From Istiophorus platypterus (taxonomy: Eukaryota; Chordata; Actinopteri; Istiophoriformes; Istiophoridae), in assembly GCA_016859345.1 (NCBI GenBank), contig CM029124.1, forward strand, positions 21,959,980-22,023,979: a stretch of 64,000 bases of DNA, written 5' to 3'. How positions within the stretch are numbered: the stretch's first letter is position 1; each line of letters starts with the position of its first letter. The notes below the pieces were generated by a model. That model was not told where the DNA came from. It made no database searches and was given only the letters and a program-made list of their open reading frames with translations. Both the position numbers and the translations under genes were made by a program. Below, piece after piece: positions 49,304-59,280 of this stretch.

Positions 49304-51895
49304 ATATGTGTATATGTGTATATATGTGTATTACACACACAACCAAAATCTTCAGATCTAGAGAATAATATTAAAAATGGGAATGTTGTTATCAGAAATG
49401 ATGAAAGCATGTCCTTAAATGGATATCAAAATCTAAGATTTAGATTATACATCCTGATCTTATTTCTTCACATATGATTCTCTTCTCATTCTAAAGAGCC
49501 TCCGCTGAAAGCAAAGCCTCCCTCCCCACCAGCTAGCAGCTCCGTTACCACAGTGCTGAGCGGCAGCGTGAAGCCCAACGCCTCCAGCAGCCCCAGGGAG
49601 GAGCCCAACGGCCTGGAGGACTCCCTCAATGGAGCTCCTGCCAAGAGACCACACTCACCTACAAAGGAGGACCTGGCCAAGAGGCTCAAAGACACAGAGG
49701 TAAGGAGGGTTATTCTCGGTACAGGGCAGGAGTTACACTATGGATGTGTTTTCAATAGAGAGACTTGAACTTAAGATTATATTTAATGAAATTTACTGAA
49801 ACTATCATGCAGAGTAGTTGTTTATCAACAATCTGTTTCTGCTGCAGGTGCTGTCTAATGATGACTCTACATTTAAAGAGCCATATCCACCATCCTCTGA
49901 ATCCCATAACCACGGAGAAGGAACCAATATTGTAGGTGTTATCTACTCCATCGGTTTGTATTATTAACTCTTCATGTAAAGCCCAACAGAAAAAAATAAC
50001 CTACATTTTCAAATTTTGTCTTTTCACCATCAGAACTCTATTCCTGGATCAAAGGCTAAGCCCATTCCAACCATCGATACCTCAAGAACACAGGTAACAC
50101 CTTCTTTGTAAACCATTCACTCAAGGTTGGGTAATTACTTACTCTATTTGGTGGACTTTTCAGCATGTGTACTGATTAATGTCGTTCTTTCATACCTCAG
50201 AGACTTCCCAGCATGGAGCTGCCAGACGCCTCTTCGCCTCTCCCAGCCAGCAACAGTTGTCGTGTTGTGAAAAATTCCATTAAACTGGCCCTCAACCGTC
50301 ACAAGTGAGCTTCAGCTTTTACTCCAGCAGCACCAGGGTGACTAAAATTGAGTTGAATTGAGAGGTGTTAACTATGTTTAATTTAATTGTACCTTCCAAC
50401 ATCACGCAGCATCACACCTCCCAAGCCCCCGATGTTTGAGGGCACCCTTACCACTGACGCTCCTCCTGCCAGCGAAGAGAAGGGCATGTCCATTCCTGTC
50501 ATTGGCTCAAGTGAGTATCCGTTCTTTCAGCATCAACTGCTGTAATTCAAGTCATCAAGGTGCTCATTGCTATTGTTTTGTTTTTTCCAGTCTTAATCTT
50601 GTCAAGGAAATCTTGTGACGACAATAAATATTCATTGACGACCTTTTTCCAAGACAAAAAAAAGGCTGAAAAACTGTAACAAAAACTATTTACCAACCTT
50701 TTTTTTTTTTTCTCAAGATGAAACTGAGACTAAAACTAAATAAAATGTAACCAATGATTACAAAAACAAAGGTGAAATATAGTAGTTTTTTCATCAACAA
50801 ATAATAACTGGTTTTGTGAAAGATGGATAACTGGACAAATAAACTATAATGCAAAAACATACCTCTTCAGTAATGTCATGTCTCTGCAAGTAATGTCAGC
50901 TAAGAGATTCATGAACTATATGAATCCACAATTCAAATGAAGTGGAACCAACCGCAAATAACAATATAGGACCATACAAAATTTATTTTAAATGTCACAT
51001 TAAAATATCATATTATCCACAACCATAAAGTATATGGGTGCAAAGTTCATATTACTTTCAGTCAGCTCTGTGTGTGTGAGTACGTGTGTGTGGGTTGGGG
51101 GGGGGGTAAGGAGTGAGTGTTTCAGCTCTCTTCAGTAAAGCTTCATCTAGATGTGCACTTAAAGGAACAGTTTTTTATTAATTATATATAACATTAAGTA
51201 GACCCAGATTATGAACATTATTTTATTAAGCAAGTGAGTTAGTCAAGCTGGAATTGCGCTTCCTGAAGATGCATATAAACACCTTTGCAAACCTACGCTC
51301 AGAAGGATGTTATGGGTAAATATAGGCTACAGAGGCTCACATAGCAGCTTACGCCTCCAAAAACTTAAATACGTATTTTGCAGACCTGCTAGCTAGCAAG
51401 CATGTTCACCGGTTGATTCAACTCTGGTGGGTTTATTAATCAGTGTGCTATAAACCAGTAAACACCACCTTTTACCATTGAACTTGTGATAGACAAGAAT
51501 GAGGCTTCTAACTGTGGTAACTGTACACAAAAACAAATTAGAAACATAGGACAAAAATGAGACTAAAATTTTATAACTACAACTTACATGTTTTTACAAA
51601 AATCAAATGACTAAACTGTGACTACAGTAAAACTGAATTTTTTTTTTTTTGTCAAAAGACTAAAACCAAATCAAAATCAGGTGCAAAAATGTTTTTGTGC
51701 TCTCTGTTTTTATCTGTAGAACATGTGGCTTCCAAACACGTGGGGCCCCCCATCGGCAGCTCCATCCCGACATTAGTGAGCAGAGGAGCCGACCCATTGA
51801 ACGGAGCAGCCTCCAAGAGACCCCACTCCCCCTCTCTGGAGGAGCAGGCTAAGAGGCTGAAAGAAACAGAGAAGGCCAGAATCCACATAGCTTGA
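34902..51895 (+). CDS. papolg: Poly(A) polymerase gamma (24 coding exons, extended form)
   Basis: Coding exons: 34902-34918, 35700-35858, 36262-36328, 36782-36863, 40350-40459, 41506-41559, 42397-42508, 42774-42863, 43195-43333, 43475-43547, 45107-45227, 45456-45540, 46371-46424, 46692-46811, 47176-47285, 48135-48256, 48400-48557, 48686-48786, 49497-49699, 49848-49931, 50034-50093, 50201-50304, 50410-50510, 51720-51895. They join to 2502 nt (833 residues). All introns are GT-AG and phases agree. The nuclear enzyme adds poly(A) to mRNA 3' ends. The nucleotidyltransferase core has FGSYRLG (98-104) and catalytic Asp111, Asp113 (GADIDALC) and Asp165, offset -2 from PAP-alpha Asp113/115/167. Central and RNA-binding domains run to about residue 505, then a Ser/Pro-rich tail with basic NLS-like segments. 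ERSDFFQSFFEKLK and NNINMLKEGMKIEATHVKKKQ mark it as gamma rather than alpha. Exon 1 gives only MKEMS plus two bases, matching the human start. Exons 23-24 are duplicates of 18-19 and optional; without them the protein is 742 residues. Confidence 0.96.
38554..38570. repeat. C17 homopolymer in papolg intron 4
   Basis: Seventeen consecutive C residues followed directly by GGG. Its length is likely unstable or sequencing-sensitive. It is intronic. Confidence 0.8.
47881..47932. repeat. AT-rich tract in papolg intron 15
   Basis: About 50 bases of TATATAATATAA-type sequence without a fixed unit. Confidence 0.7.
48686..49699 (+). repeat. papolg exons 18-19, source copy of the exon-pair duplication
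   Basis: Exon 18 (48686-48786, 101 nt) encodes a Pro-rich segment from SPPKQLFVEG to GMSIPVIGS. Exon 19 (49497-49699, 203 nt) ends in the basic segment KRPHSPTKEDLAKRLKDTE, residues 641-659, aligned to the second nuclear-localisation region of poly(A) polymerases. Both have counterparts of the same order and phase at 50410-51895. I recall matching segments (LSIPVIG and KRSHSP...KRLKDVEK) in human PAPOLG at the exon 18-19 position, so this is the ancestral pair. Confidence 0.85.
48814..49331. repeat. (TA)n/(TATG)n compound microsatellite in papolg intron 18
   Basis: About 518 bases of TATA, TATG and TGTA units with no other content, starting about 28 bases after the exon 18 donor. The reading frame of exon 18 remains open through it to a stop near 49361, and minus-strand frames are also open. 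The resulting 187-338-codon ORFs are artefacts of stop-poor repeat units. Confidence 0.97.
50305..50310 (+). promoter_or_regulatory. Splice donor overlapping the canonical papolg stop codon
   Basis: After ...LNRH the sequence reads CAC AAG TGA GC. Unspliced, this encodes Lys and stops (TGA 50306-50308), giving a 742-residue protein that ends like PAP-alpha and PAP-gamma (...KNSIKLALNR). The same bases form AA|GTGAGC, a good 5' splice site (50305-50310). Using it removes the stop and continues in frame into exon 23 (AA+C, Asn). Choice between splicing and retention/early polyadenylation would decide the C-terminus. Confidence 0.75.
50410..51895 (+). repeat. papolg exons 23-24, duplicated copy of exons 18-19
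   Basis: Exon 23 (50410-50510) is exactly 101 nt like exon 18, has the same start and end phases, and aligns along its length: TPPKPPMFEG for SPPKQLFVEG, then identical GMSIPVIGS and the same AA|GTGAGT donor. Exon 24 aligns with exon 19: GSSIPTLVSRG for SSSVTTVLSGS, and in its last 27 aligned residues 19 are identical (DPLNGAASKRPHSPSLEEQ, then AKRLKETE). It lacks about 17 residues of the middle of exon 19. Where exon 19 has its donor (GAG|GTAAGG), exon 24 reads GAGAAGGCC and runs through KARIHIA to TGA at 51893-51895. It thereby became a terminal exon. Confidence 0.85.
50590..51680. repeat. Diverged interspersed element, copy 2, in papolg intron 23
   Basis: Carries GAGACTAAAACTAAATAAAATG near 50728 and GAGACTAAAATTTTATAAC near 51560, with GTGAAAGATGGATAACTGGACAAATAAAC between. 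These are reverse-complement counterparts of words at 11.93-12.73 kb. It fills nearly all of the intron between exons 23 and 24. Boundaries are approximate. Confidence 0.5.
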
Positions 51896-54070
51896 ACACA
51901 CAACTAATAGACTGGATTCATATACACACATAGGTGGGGCTTTATAGTTAAGTCAAACACCGAGAAGATGACTTCACACAGGGACAAGGGAGTGTGTTCA
52001 GCTTGGTCAGACCCATCACTGAAGCAGGAGGACGGACACCTCACCTCGAGTCCTCAGAGATTTCAGATTTGCCAGTGGATAGGTGATTTGGTCAATGTTG
52101 TCTGTGCCCTCTGTCACACTCACAACCTGAGGGCATTTAACACAACTTTATGGAGATATCTGACATGAGAACTAAAGCAACAGTTGTTTTTTTTTTACTC
52201 GTCTTCTCCCTCAGTGTTTAAAAATGTACACTGCACAGACGGAAAATGAGCTGTTCTTTTCATTTTCCCCTTTTTCCAGTTAACATGTTTTAAAACAGCC
52301 CAAAACATTTATCAATGCTTGCTACACACACTTCTGGTGTATGCTGATTTTTTTTTTTCTTTTCTTTTCTTTTCTCCCAAACAGAAACCTGTACAGTAAA
52401 TGTTGATGTACATAACTTTTTTGTCTTAAAAAAAAAGCAAAAGATCACTGTTAAGTCTTTTGACAATTCTACTGTAGTTTTATCTAAAAAGGAAAAAAAG
52501 TTAAAAAATTGTAATTTCTTGTTTTGTTTTGGTTTTTTTTGTCTTTTTTTTTTTTGTTTTTTGTTTTGTTTTGTTTTTTTTCTTTCTCTACTGCTTGTCC
52601 AAAACATGTCTCCAGCCCTGGATATCTTTTGTAAACATTGTATAGGTTTGGATAGAGTTGCAGGGAGGATTTATTGAGGGTTTGTTTGGATATGACAGAA
52701 GTCACAACCACAACTCTTTGGGCCACCATGACTACCCAAAGAGGACTCCAGGTTACTATTGGACTTGCAGTGTGTAGGTGATCATAGACGGCCAGTGACA
52801 TCAGTGCTTCTCAGGTGCCAGTAAGAGATAGAAAATCATCCTTACAGCAAGAGGAAATGTCATGCATTTACTGCAATTAATGAATGGGTCTGAAGCTTTT
52901 TTTCAGTCGTCATTTAGCTCTTGAAAGGATTACTATAGAAAATTGGAAGAACCATATCAACATGTTACAATAAGCCGTCTGTTCAGTAGGGTCAGTATAA
53001 CTGTCACACCTGTCGTTCGTCTTGGATTAAAAGGAAAGGTTGAGTTTTCTGCTTAGCTTTCATGGTTTAAGCCCACTGTCAGATAAGTGAGTGCTGGACA
53101 GGTCACAAGAAACTGTCACATGTAAGTGTTTAGATATCAGTTTTGTATACATACCTGTGATTGGCAGCTTGTCTGACAAGTAAAATTACCCTCTTGTCCA
53201 TCAGGAAGGCTAAACAACCAATTTGGTCGGGATACTGCTTGACCCACCCCCACTGTCACCACCTCAACTTGGTCTGTCTGCTATTGAAGCTTGAGCTTGA
53301 TGAAGCGAAGTCCTGGTTGTGTTCGTGTTCCATGTCCTTGAAAGAGTTTGTGGTGCTTTGTGAAAAATGGTTCGAAGCTTTTTGACGAGTTGTGCTGGTT
53401 TGTGTGTGTATGCATGCGTATGTGGTTGACTGTGTGAGCGTGCATGCATAGATGGTTTACGTGTTGGAGAGAGACGGAATTCCCTTCGTTTTGGGTGTTA
53501 ACCCTCTGCGCCTCCTGTGGAGGTTCTTAAAAGGCAACTCCTGGGGCCACGAGTGGGGGGTCAGGAGACAACCTTTCCCTGCCTTTGGCCCCAACCCTCC
53601 ATCTTTATGGTCTGAAGCTGGGTTTCTTTGTGTTGGACTTCAGCACAGAGGTTATGTGTATAAAACAAAGTGTAAAGTGATGCTAAGGAAGCGCCCTCTT
53701 CATTGGAGCAGGTAGAGAGTTGGGACACAGGCTCTTTTTCCAGCATCAGTTTTTCCCCAACTAAATGTACAGAGAACAGTTTTTCAAAAGGCATATTCTT
53801 CATTATTGGGGGTTTTCTTATCACTTTATTTATATTTGCATATTTGTACCATGTGATCTTTTTTTTAATAGCATTCATAGCAGGTAGGTCTTTTTTGAAT
53901 GAAATCTGCACCACTCTGTTTCAGACAACTCATGTTTTGCTGTTCAGAAACATTTAACAAAACCAGTCATTTAGATGTTTGTTTCTAAAATGTATTGAAA
54001 GGGTATTTTTGTATGTGTTTATCACCTCCTTTAAATGAATCTGTACACCAATTAAACCCCTAAAAACTAC
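51896..54070 (+). other. papolg 3' UTR
   Basis: About 2.2 kb of U-rich, stop-filled sequence between the extended-form stop and a poly(A) signal at 54051-54056. It contains several T-rich homopolymer tracts (52.35-52.58 kb). The open frames in it are short and unsupported. Confidence 0.65.
54051..54056 (+). terminator. papolg poly(A) signal ATTAAA
   Basis: The common variant hexamer ATTAAA is followed within about 20 bases by GGTGTCTGTTTCTTTTTGTT, a GU/U-rich downstream element. Together they make a convincing cleavage site near 54070. Confidence 0.7.
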
Positions 54071-54074
54071 TCTG

Positions 54075-55000
54075 GTGTCTGTTTCTTTTTGTTACATATA
54101 TTTTTACATTGCTACATGTGTTATTAGTTGCATCGTAGTTGAGGCTCTGCTGCCAGTAGTGGGAGGGTTTTATGACCTGCATGCCTTGTTTTCATGAAAA
54201 ACTTGTGATGTCTCACAGCATCAGTAGAAGAACTTGTAAATGGATATTCCATCATAGACCAATGCCACTGATTTCACCTGTAGAAAGAGGCTCCAATTGG
54301 AATATTGCAATCCTTAAAATAACTTAGTCTAACAAAAGGATCTTTATGGTGAGATTGTTTTGTCAGATGCTGTTTCAGAGGTCAATAAATGATTTTAAAT
54401 CTCAACCTTTACTTAAAAATGAACAAAAAGTTCTTGAAGTGATCCAAAAAATTGGAATTTAAACGTGTACAACTCCATGGCTACTGGGCAAACTCTTCTG
54501 ATCTAAGAAAAAGAGAGATTTTGTGATACAACTGAAAAACTTCAGTCAATTTTTTTTTTTACCTTTGAAATAGTTATTTCATATTTCATCACACTGAACT
54601 TACATTAGTTAATTAACCTATTAGTTAAAATTGGATTACTTACTTTTGACCAGTTTCAAAGTATAAGGTGAGGGACGAGCTAACGTTTCATTGTGCTAAC
54701 TTTTTATTTTACAGCTGACCATTCTCTTAGCTCTCTGTCATCATGCATTTTAGATAACACATTTGTATCATTAATGCCCATTAAACTGGCAAACGCTAGC
54801 CAAAGTCAACAGTAATCATTTAGGGAAATTATTTTAGCTTCACAGTTAAGTTATTTCAAAGGCAACATAAGTAGCGAGCGAGAGAACCTTTTCTATCATG
54901 TCACAACTGTAAAATGAATGCAACTGACAAAGTGCACAAAACATAGGGAAAATGGAAAAGTTGACTGAATGTGTCAAAAAGAAACCAGGAAGTGTGGGAG
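54075..55000. other. Intergenic, nothing recognised
   Basis: AT-rich DNA after the papolg cleavage site. No exon, RNA gene or named repeat is seen. Confidence 0.5.
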
Positions 55001-55022
55001 AGCAGCAGTTTGCTGAGACATA

Positions 55023-55355
55023 ATGAAAGAGCATTCAAAGAGCAAACAGTGCATGTTGCTCGTCTTTTTTCTATGGTGTGTGTTGTTAGGTGGGACATGG
55101 GCCGCTCCCTCCCACCCTGGGCAAGAACCTGTTATCCAGACAAGTCCACCTGAGCCTGACTCTCCAGGTCCCGTCCTTTTCAGAAATGACCCCTGTGCAT
55201 GTGTTTATTGTGGTGCTCCTGTGACTACAGAAGAACATGTGCTTTTAATGTTCCTTCATGGTTATTTAAACTTGTGCCACTGTAGCTTTTATGATAATCT
55301 AACATTTCTGTCTCAAGCTGTATTAGAAGTGTTATGGAAATGTTATGAGATGTGA
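55023..55355 (+). CDS. Possible small secreted protein ORF
   Basis: A 110-codon frame starts with a convincing signal peptide: basic MKEHSKSKQC, hydrophobic MLLVFFLWCVLLG, then GTWA|AP as a likely cleavage site. A Pro-rich stretch (HPGQEPVIQTSPPEPDSPGP) and a short Cys cluster (CACVYC) follow. The last third is less protein-like, so a donor such as CCAG|GTCC near 55168 could end an exon earlier. I do not recognise the protein and found no neighbouring exon. It may be chance. It lies about 1 kb past the papolg 3' end on the same strand. Confidence 0.25.
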   Translation: MKEHSKSKQCMLLVFFLWCVLLGGTWAAPSHPGQEPVIQTSPPEPDSPGPVLFRNDPCACVYCGAPVTTEEHVLLMFLHGYLNLCHCSFYDNLTFLSQAVLEVLWKCYEM

Positions 55356-55359
55356 ACTG

Positions 55360-58300
55360 GTCAGATTCCATTATGACATATTCAACACATAGAAGAGACT
55401 CATTAAGTTCCTATCATATTAACAAATGTGGTGCATGTCAGAAAGCTGCTTTAGTCGGGTTGCTTTATCCAGCACTAAGCTGTCAGACTCTTTTATTGTT
55501 AATCTGGTTTACACAGTTACGACGAGAGGAGAAAAGATTCTGAGGTTTTTTTCTTGTTCCATTTGTTGGTAGCAACATGAGGCTTCTACAAGAAAAATTG
55601 GTTGTTCTCAAATAGTAATGACAAAAGTTCTCACCTAAACATGTGGTTTGTATCTTTGAGGACTTAAAAACATGATGAGTGCATTTTTGCATTTAAATAA
55701 AACATGGTTCCATAGTTGCCAGTAGTCGTCAGAAACTCCACAGGGTATCTTTTAAAACAGGGTATCTTTCTGTTTTTGCATATTTAAGCCAAATAACTAC
55801 TATCTGTTTAAACCTTTACCATTAGTGGCACTCAGTGCACAAAGAATGCCGCCATATTTTAGCTTTTTTAATATTTTTGAAAACTGAAATGTTCAGGTGG
55901 TACACCTCCTTAAACTGTAAGTGATTTGCCTGCCGGACCACATGTCTGCTTTTATAACTCAAGGGATTTATGACTTTGGTAGTAAATGAAATTCTATTCT
56001 CTGATTAATTTCATCCGTGTTAGATTGGTGAGCAGGACTGATGTTTGAATGCTTAAGTATATTACAATACTTAGGTTTTTATTGTAATTTTATTTTACAT
56101 TAACTTTGCATTATATATATATATATGAATTAAATTGTATTGATAGGTTTTAAAAAGGCTCCAATTCAATTCCACTTACATTTACCACAGTTACCCTCAA
56201 TATTTCAGACTGTTTTTGTAAAACCTGTACACACAGTTTACTCACCTAAAAATATGTTATTCTCAAACATTTCCAGGCAAGTTTATGTGAGTCTTTTGAC
56301 AAACTCTAAATAAATTACGATGTATGGGGTTAAAGTCAAATCTGGAATTTCTGCTATAGCAGAGAGAGAACATTTTTTATTTCTTTCCATTTTATTGAGA
56401 ACTATAGACTTGAGAGTACTTAAAAAAAGGGCCTCCATATTGTTTAATGCTTTAAGTGAGGTAACTTTAAGTTGTGTGTGTGTTTGTAGTCTTGTCATAT
56501 GTATGAATTTCTAGCTATTGCCTGTCCAACCATTAAATAGTTTTCCTGCCCAAAAGCATAGCTAACTTTTTGCTAGCTAAAACAGATAGCTGTTACTCAG
56601 TTTAGTTGAAAGGCAAACTTGTGTTGACAAAAATGACAATTTTAAAAGAAAATGCCTTTTCTGTGAGATTAATCTGTTAAGCATTTGCAAATGGACTCAA
56701 TCCAGTGCAGAGATCAGAGGTCAACCCAAGTCTCGAGCCTCGAGTATTGAGAAGTAACCACTTCTTTACTGCTTGGTCGTCTTCTTCTCATTAATTTGCT
56801 GCCTGGTTCTATTCTTCCCGCTCTTTTGCACAGGGAACATCTGCATATTTAGACACAAAAGGACAGCCAGTATGACGCAGTTTTGACCTTCACAGAGAGA
56901 TGGTTCAGCGGAGGCAGAATAACATCAGAGCATGCAATGCCCCTCTCCACACAGTTTGTTCAATCTCAGTGGCATATAACAGTTCAAAATAAAAAGGAAA
57001 TTTCATTACACTCGGTAGCTAACTGTTGCAGTTGACTTATCATCGCTGAGTGAAAAGATGCTGATTATAAAGAACAAAGAAATTTTTTTAATTAATTTAA
57101 TAAATGTCCTGTGCTATTGCTTGATGGGTGTGGGTCCTACATGTAAGCTGATGGATAAACTCATCCATGCCAAAGGTGATAACGATCTTGGTCATGCAGC
57201 CAATACAATTGTACTTGACTGTTAAAGTCAGTAACGTGACCTCTGTTCAAATGAGCTGGGTTGTCACTGACAATCAGGCCAGGTGAGGCCTGGAGGAGCA
57301 TCACCATGGGAGATGCCAGGTATCTTCTGAGCTTCTGTCAGTGGATCATAGTGAATGAAAACATGTGACCCAAAATATTAAACTACATAACGGAAGTTTA
57401 TGTTAACAAATGAAATCCCTTCACTGTTCATAAGTGCAAGAATAGTGAATGTAAATACCCTCATATTAAAGAGGAAATATTAACTTCCTAGTGATGGTTT
57501 CATTTCAAAGCCAGTGTGCTGAGGCACAGGGCAATCACAACAACATTATAGAGTGACAGTCAAAATATTTCTCTCCTCGATGTGAACCGCCCCTGTTAAA
57601 CCTTTGCTGACAAAAAATTGGCATTACATGTGCGGGTCTATTTGGAACAGATAATGTTTTTCATTGAGTTTTGACTGTATGTTTTCCAGGTCTTCTAGAT
57701 CGTGCAATCCTACATCTTGTTCATCTGTTCCCGGTTGACAAGATGTAACAGCACTCAGGCCGTAGAGGTTGTGTGCTAAAAGTTTAACATCGTACATAGA
57801 CATCTGTTTTAAATCTTACAAAATTGTTCTTTCACTGCAAAGGACCAGATCATTGGGCTTGAGAGGCATCGGGGACGACTGCTGTGGACGGGCTGTCACT
57901 CAGCTTGACAGTGTTGTAGTTTGTCTGATATCTGAGTCCCTGACTGTCCGTACCAGGAGATAGCCAGCCCCTAATCTGGCTGAACAAGGTGAAATCCCTT
58001 GTAACAGATGCTGCAATGATCAAGGTTTGCTGTGCCACTCCACTAAAGATTAGATATGCAATATGTATTGTACATTCACTGAACCTAATTGTTTGAAGGT
58101 CATTTGGTCAGATCCCTGCCCTGAAGGATATTGGCACCAGAATGCCAGAATGGTGAATAGTGACATATTTCAGGACCAGTACCAGTGCAAAAGATCCCTC
58201 CTCATCTTGGAGAGCTTCTATAATCAAAGTGAACCATTTGAGGCAGCCCCGGCCCCTCTAAAAACAGGCCCCAGCCTCTCCATGCTCAGAAGTATGAGAG

Positions 58301-59260
58301 CATAGAAGAGCATCCTCAGGTACTGTCATTTGACCAAGCCACAGTGGAGCTCTAAGAGAAAACATTCTCAGGATCCAAAATTGTTCCCTTGATTAGAATT
58401 CGCCAGCATGAAATTCAATGTAAAGCAGGCAGCACAGACATAGACACAGACATAACAATCCCACTGGCTGAAAACCTGGTCTGACATGAAGGGAACATTT
58501 AGCCAACCTACATACACTGAGTGTGATGTTCATTGCTGACATGCTGAAGCTTCAAAACTTTAGGTTTCTTTAGGTAGTCATAGCCTACTGAGGCAGTCAG
58601 ACAGCTAAAGCCTGAATGTATCAACATAATCTACCTTAGCTACAAATTTCCATCTGTTCTCTGCAAAATTTAAATTCATCTTTCTTTAACCATTTTTTCC
58701 CATTTCCCTTCCTTCTGTTTACTGACTTTGGTAATTCAAATGTTTAAATTTTCAGGTAGAAACCGGTGGGTGCTGCTGGAGAACACAGAACAAACACGGA
58801 ACAAAAGGAGAACAAATGCCTCTGCTGATGCCAGTGTTGAGGTACATCACTTAGCATGAACAAACTTCCTACGGTTACAAGATCCCTTTGAACACTGAAG
58901 GAAACAAAAACAAGTTAGTTCCGCAGTTTCCCTGAGCTCTAGCCTCCTCTGTCCCTGTGAGAGTCGTAACCAGAATAAACTGAACGGGGAGGGGGGGGCA
59001 TTCACTTTTCACAGAGGCTCCACACTTCAAACATTGTTGGAAACATACTCAATACTATTACAGGGTATCACTATATGACACGAAAACCTAGATCGCTAAT
59101 AATATATCAGTGTTAAAATGATTAACAAAACATGCTTCGACAAAAACACATTAAAGACTCTAATCACACACTTGAAACTTAGCAGAAAAAACAACACTGA
59201 CTCACTCCATGTCTGGTCACAGCATATCACAGCATAGCACCAGCATTTTCAGGTTGAGTC
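55360..59260. other. No intact gene recognised
   Basis: Mostly AT-rich non-coding DNA. Stretches near 57.12-57.33, 57.60-57.76 and 57.86-58.05 kb have partial minus-strand open frames with protein-like composition (for example LSPGTDSQGLRYQTNYNTVK at about 57.9 kb, and GLSAVTSCQPGTDEQDVG at about 57.7 kb) broken by stops. They may be decayed gene or transposon coding sequence, but I cannot assign a family. Confidence 0.4.
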
Positions 59261-59280
59261 AGACTAAACAGTGTCTATAA

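Noticed and set aside
48352..49410. Open frames of 187-338 codons on both strands at 48.35-49.41 kb
   Set aside because: They run through the TATG/TA microsatellite. The repeat units lack stops, and the products are Tyr/Ile/Val/Met/Cys strings. The only real coding parts here are papolg exons 17 and 18.
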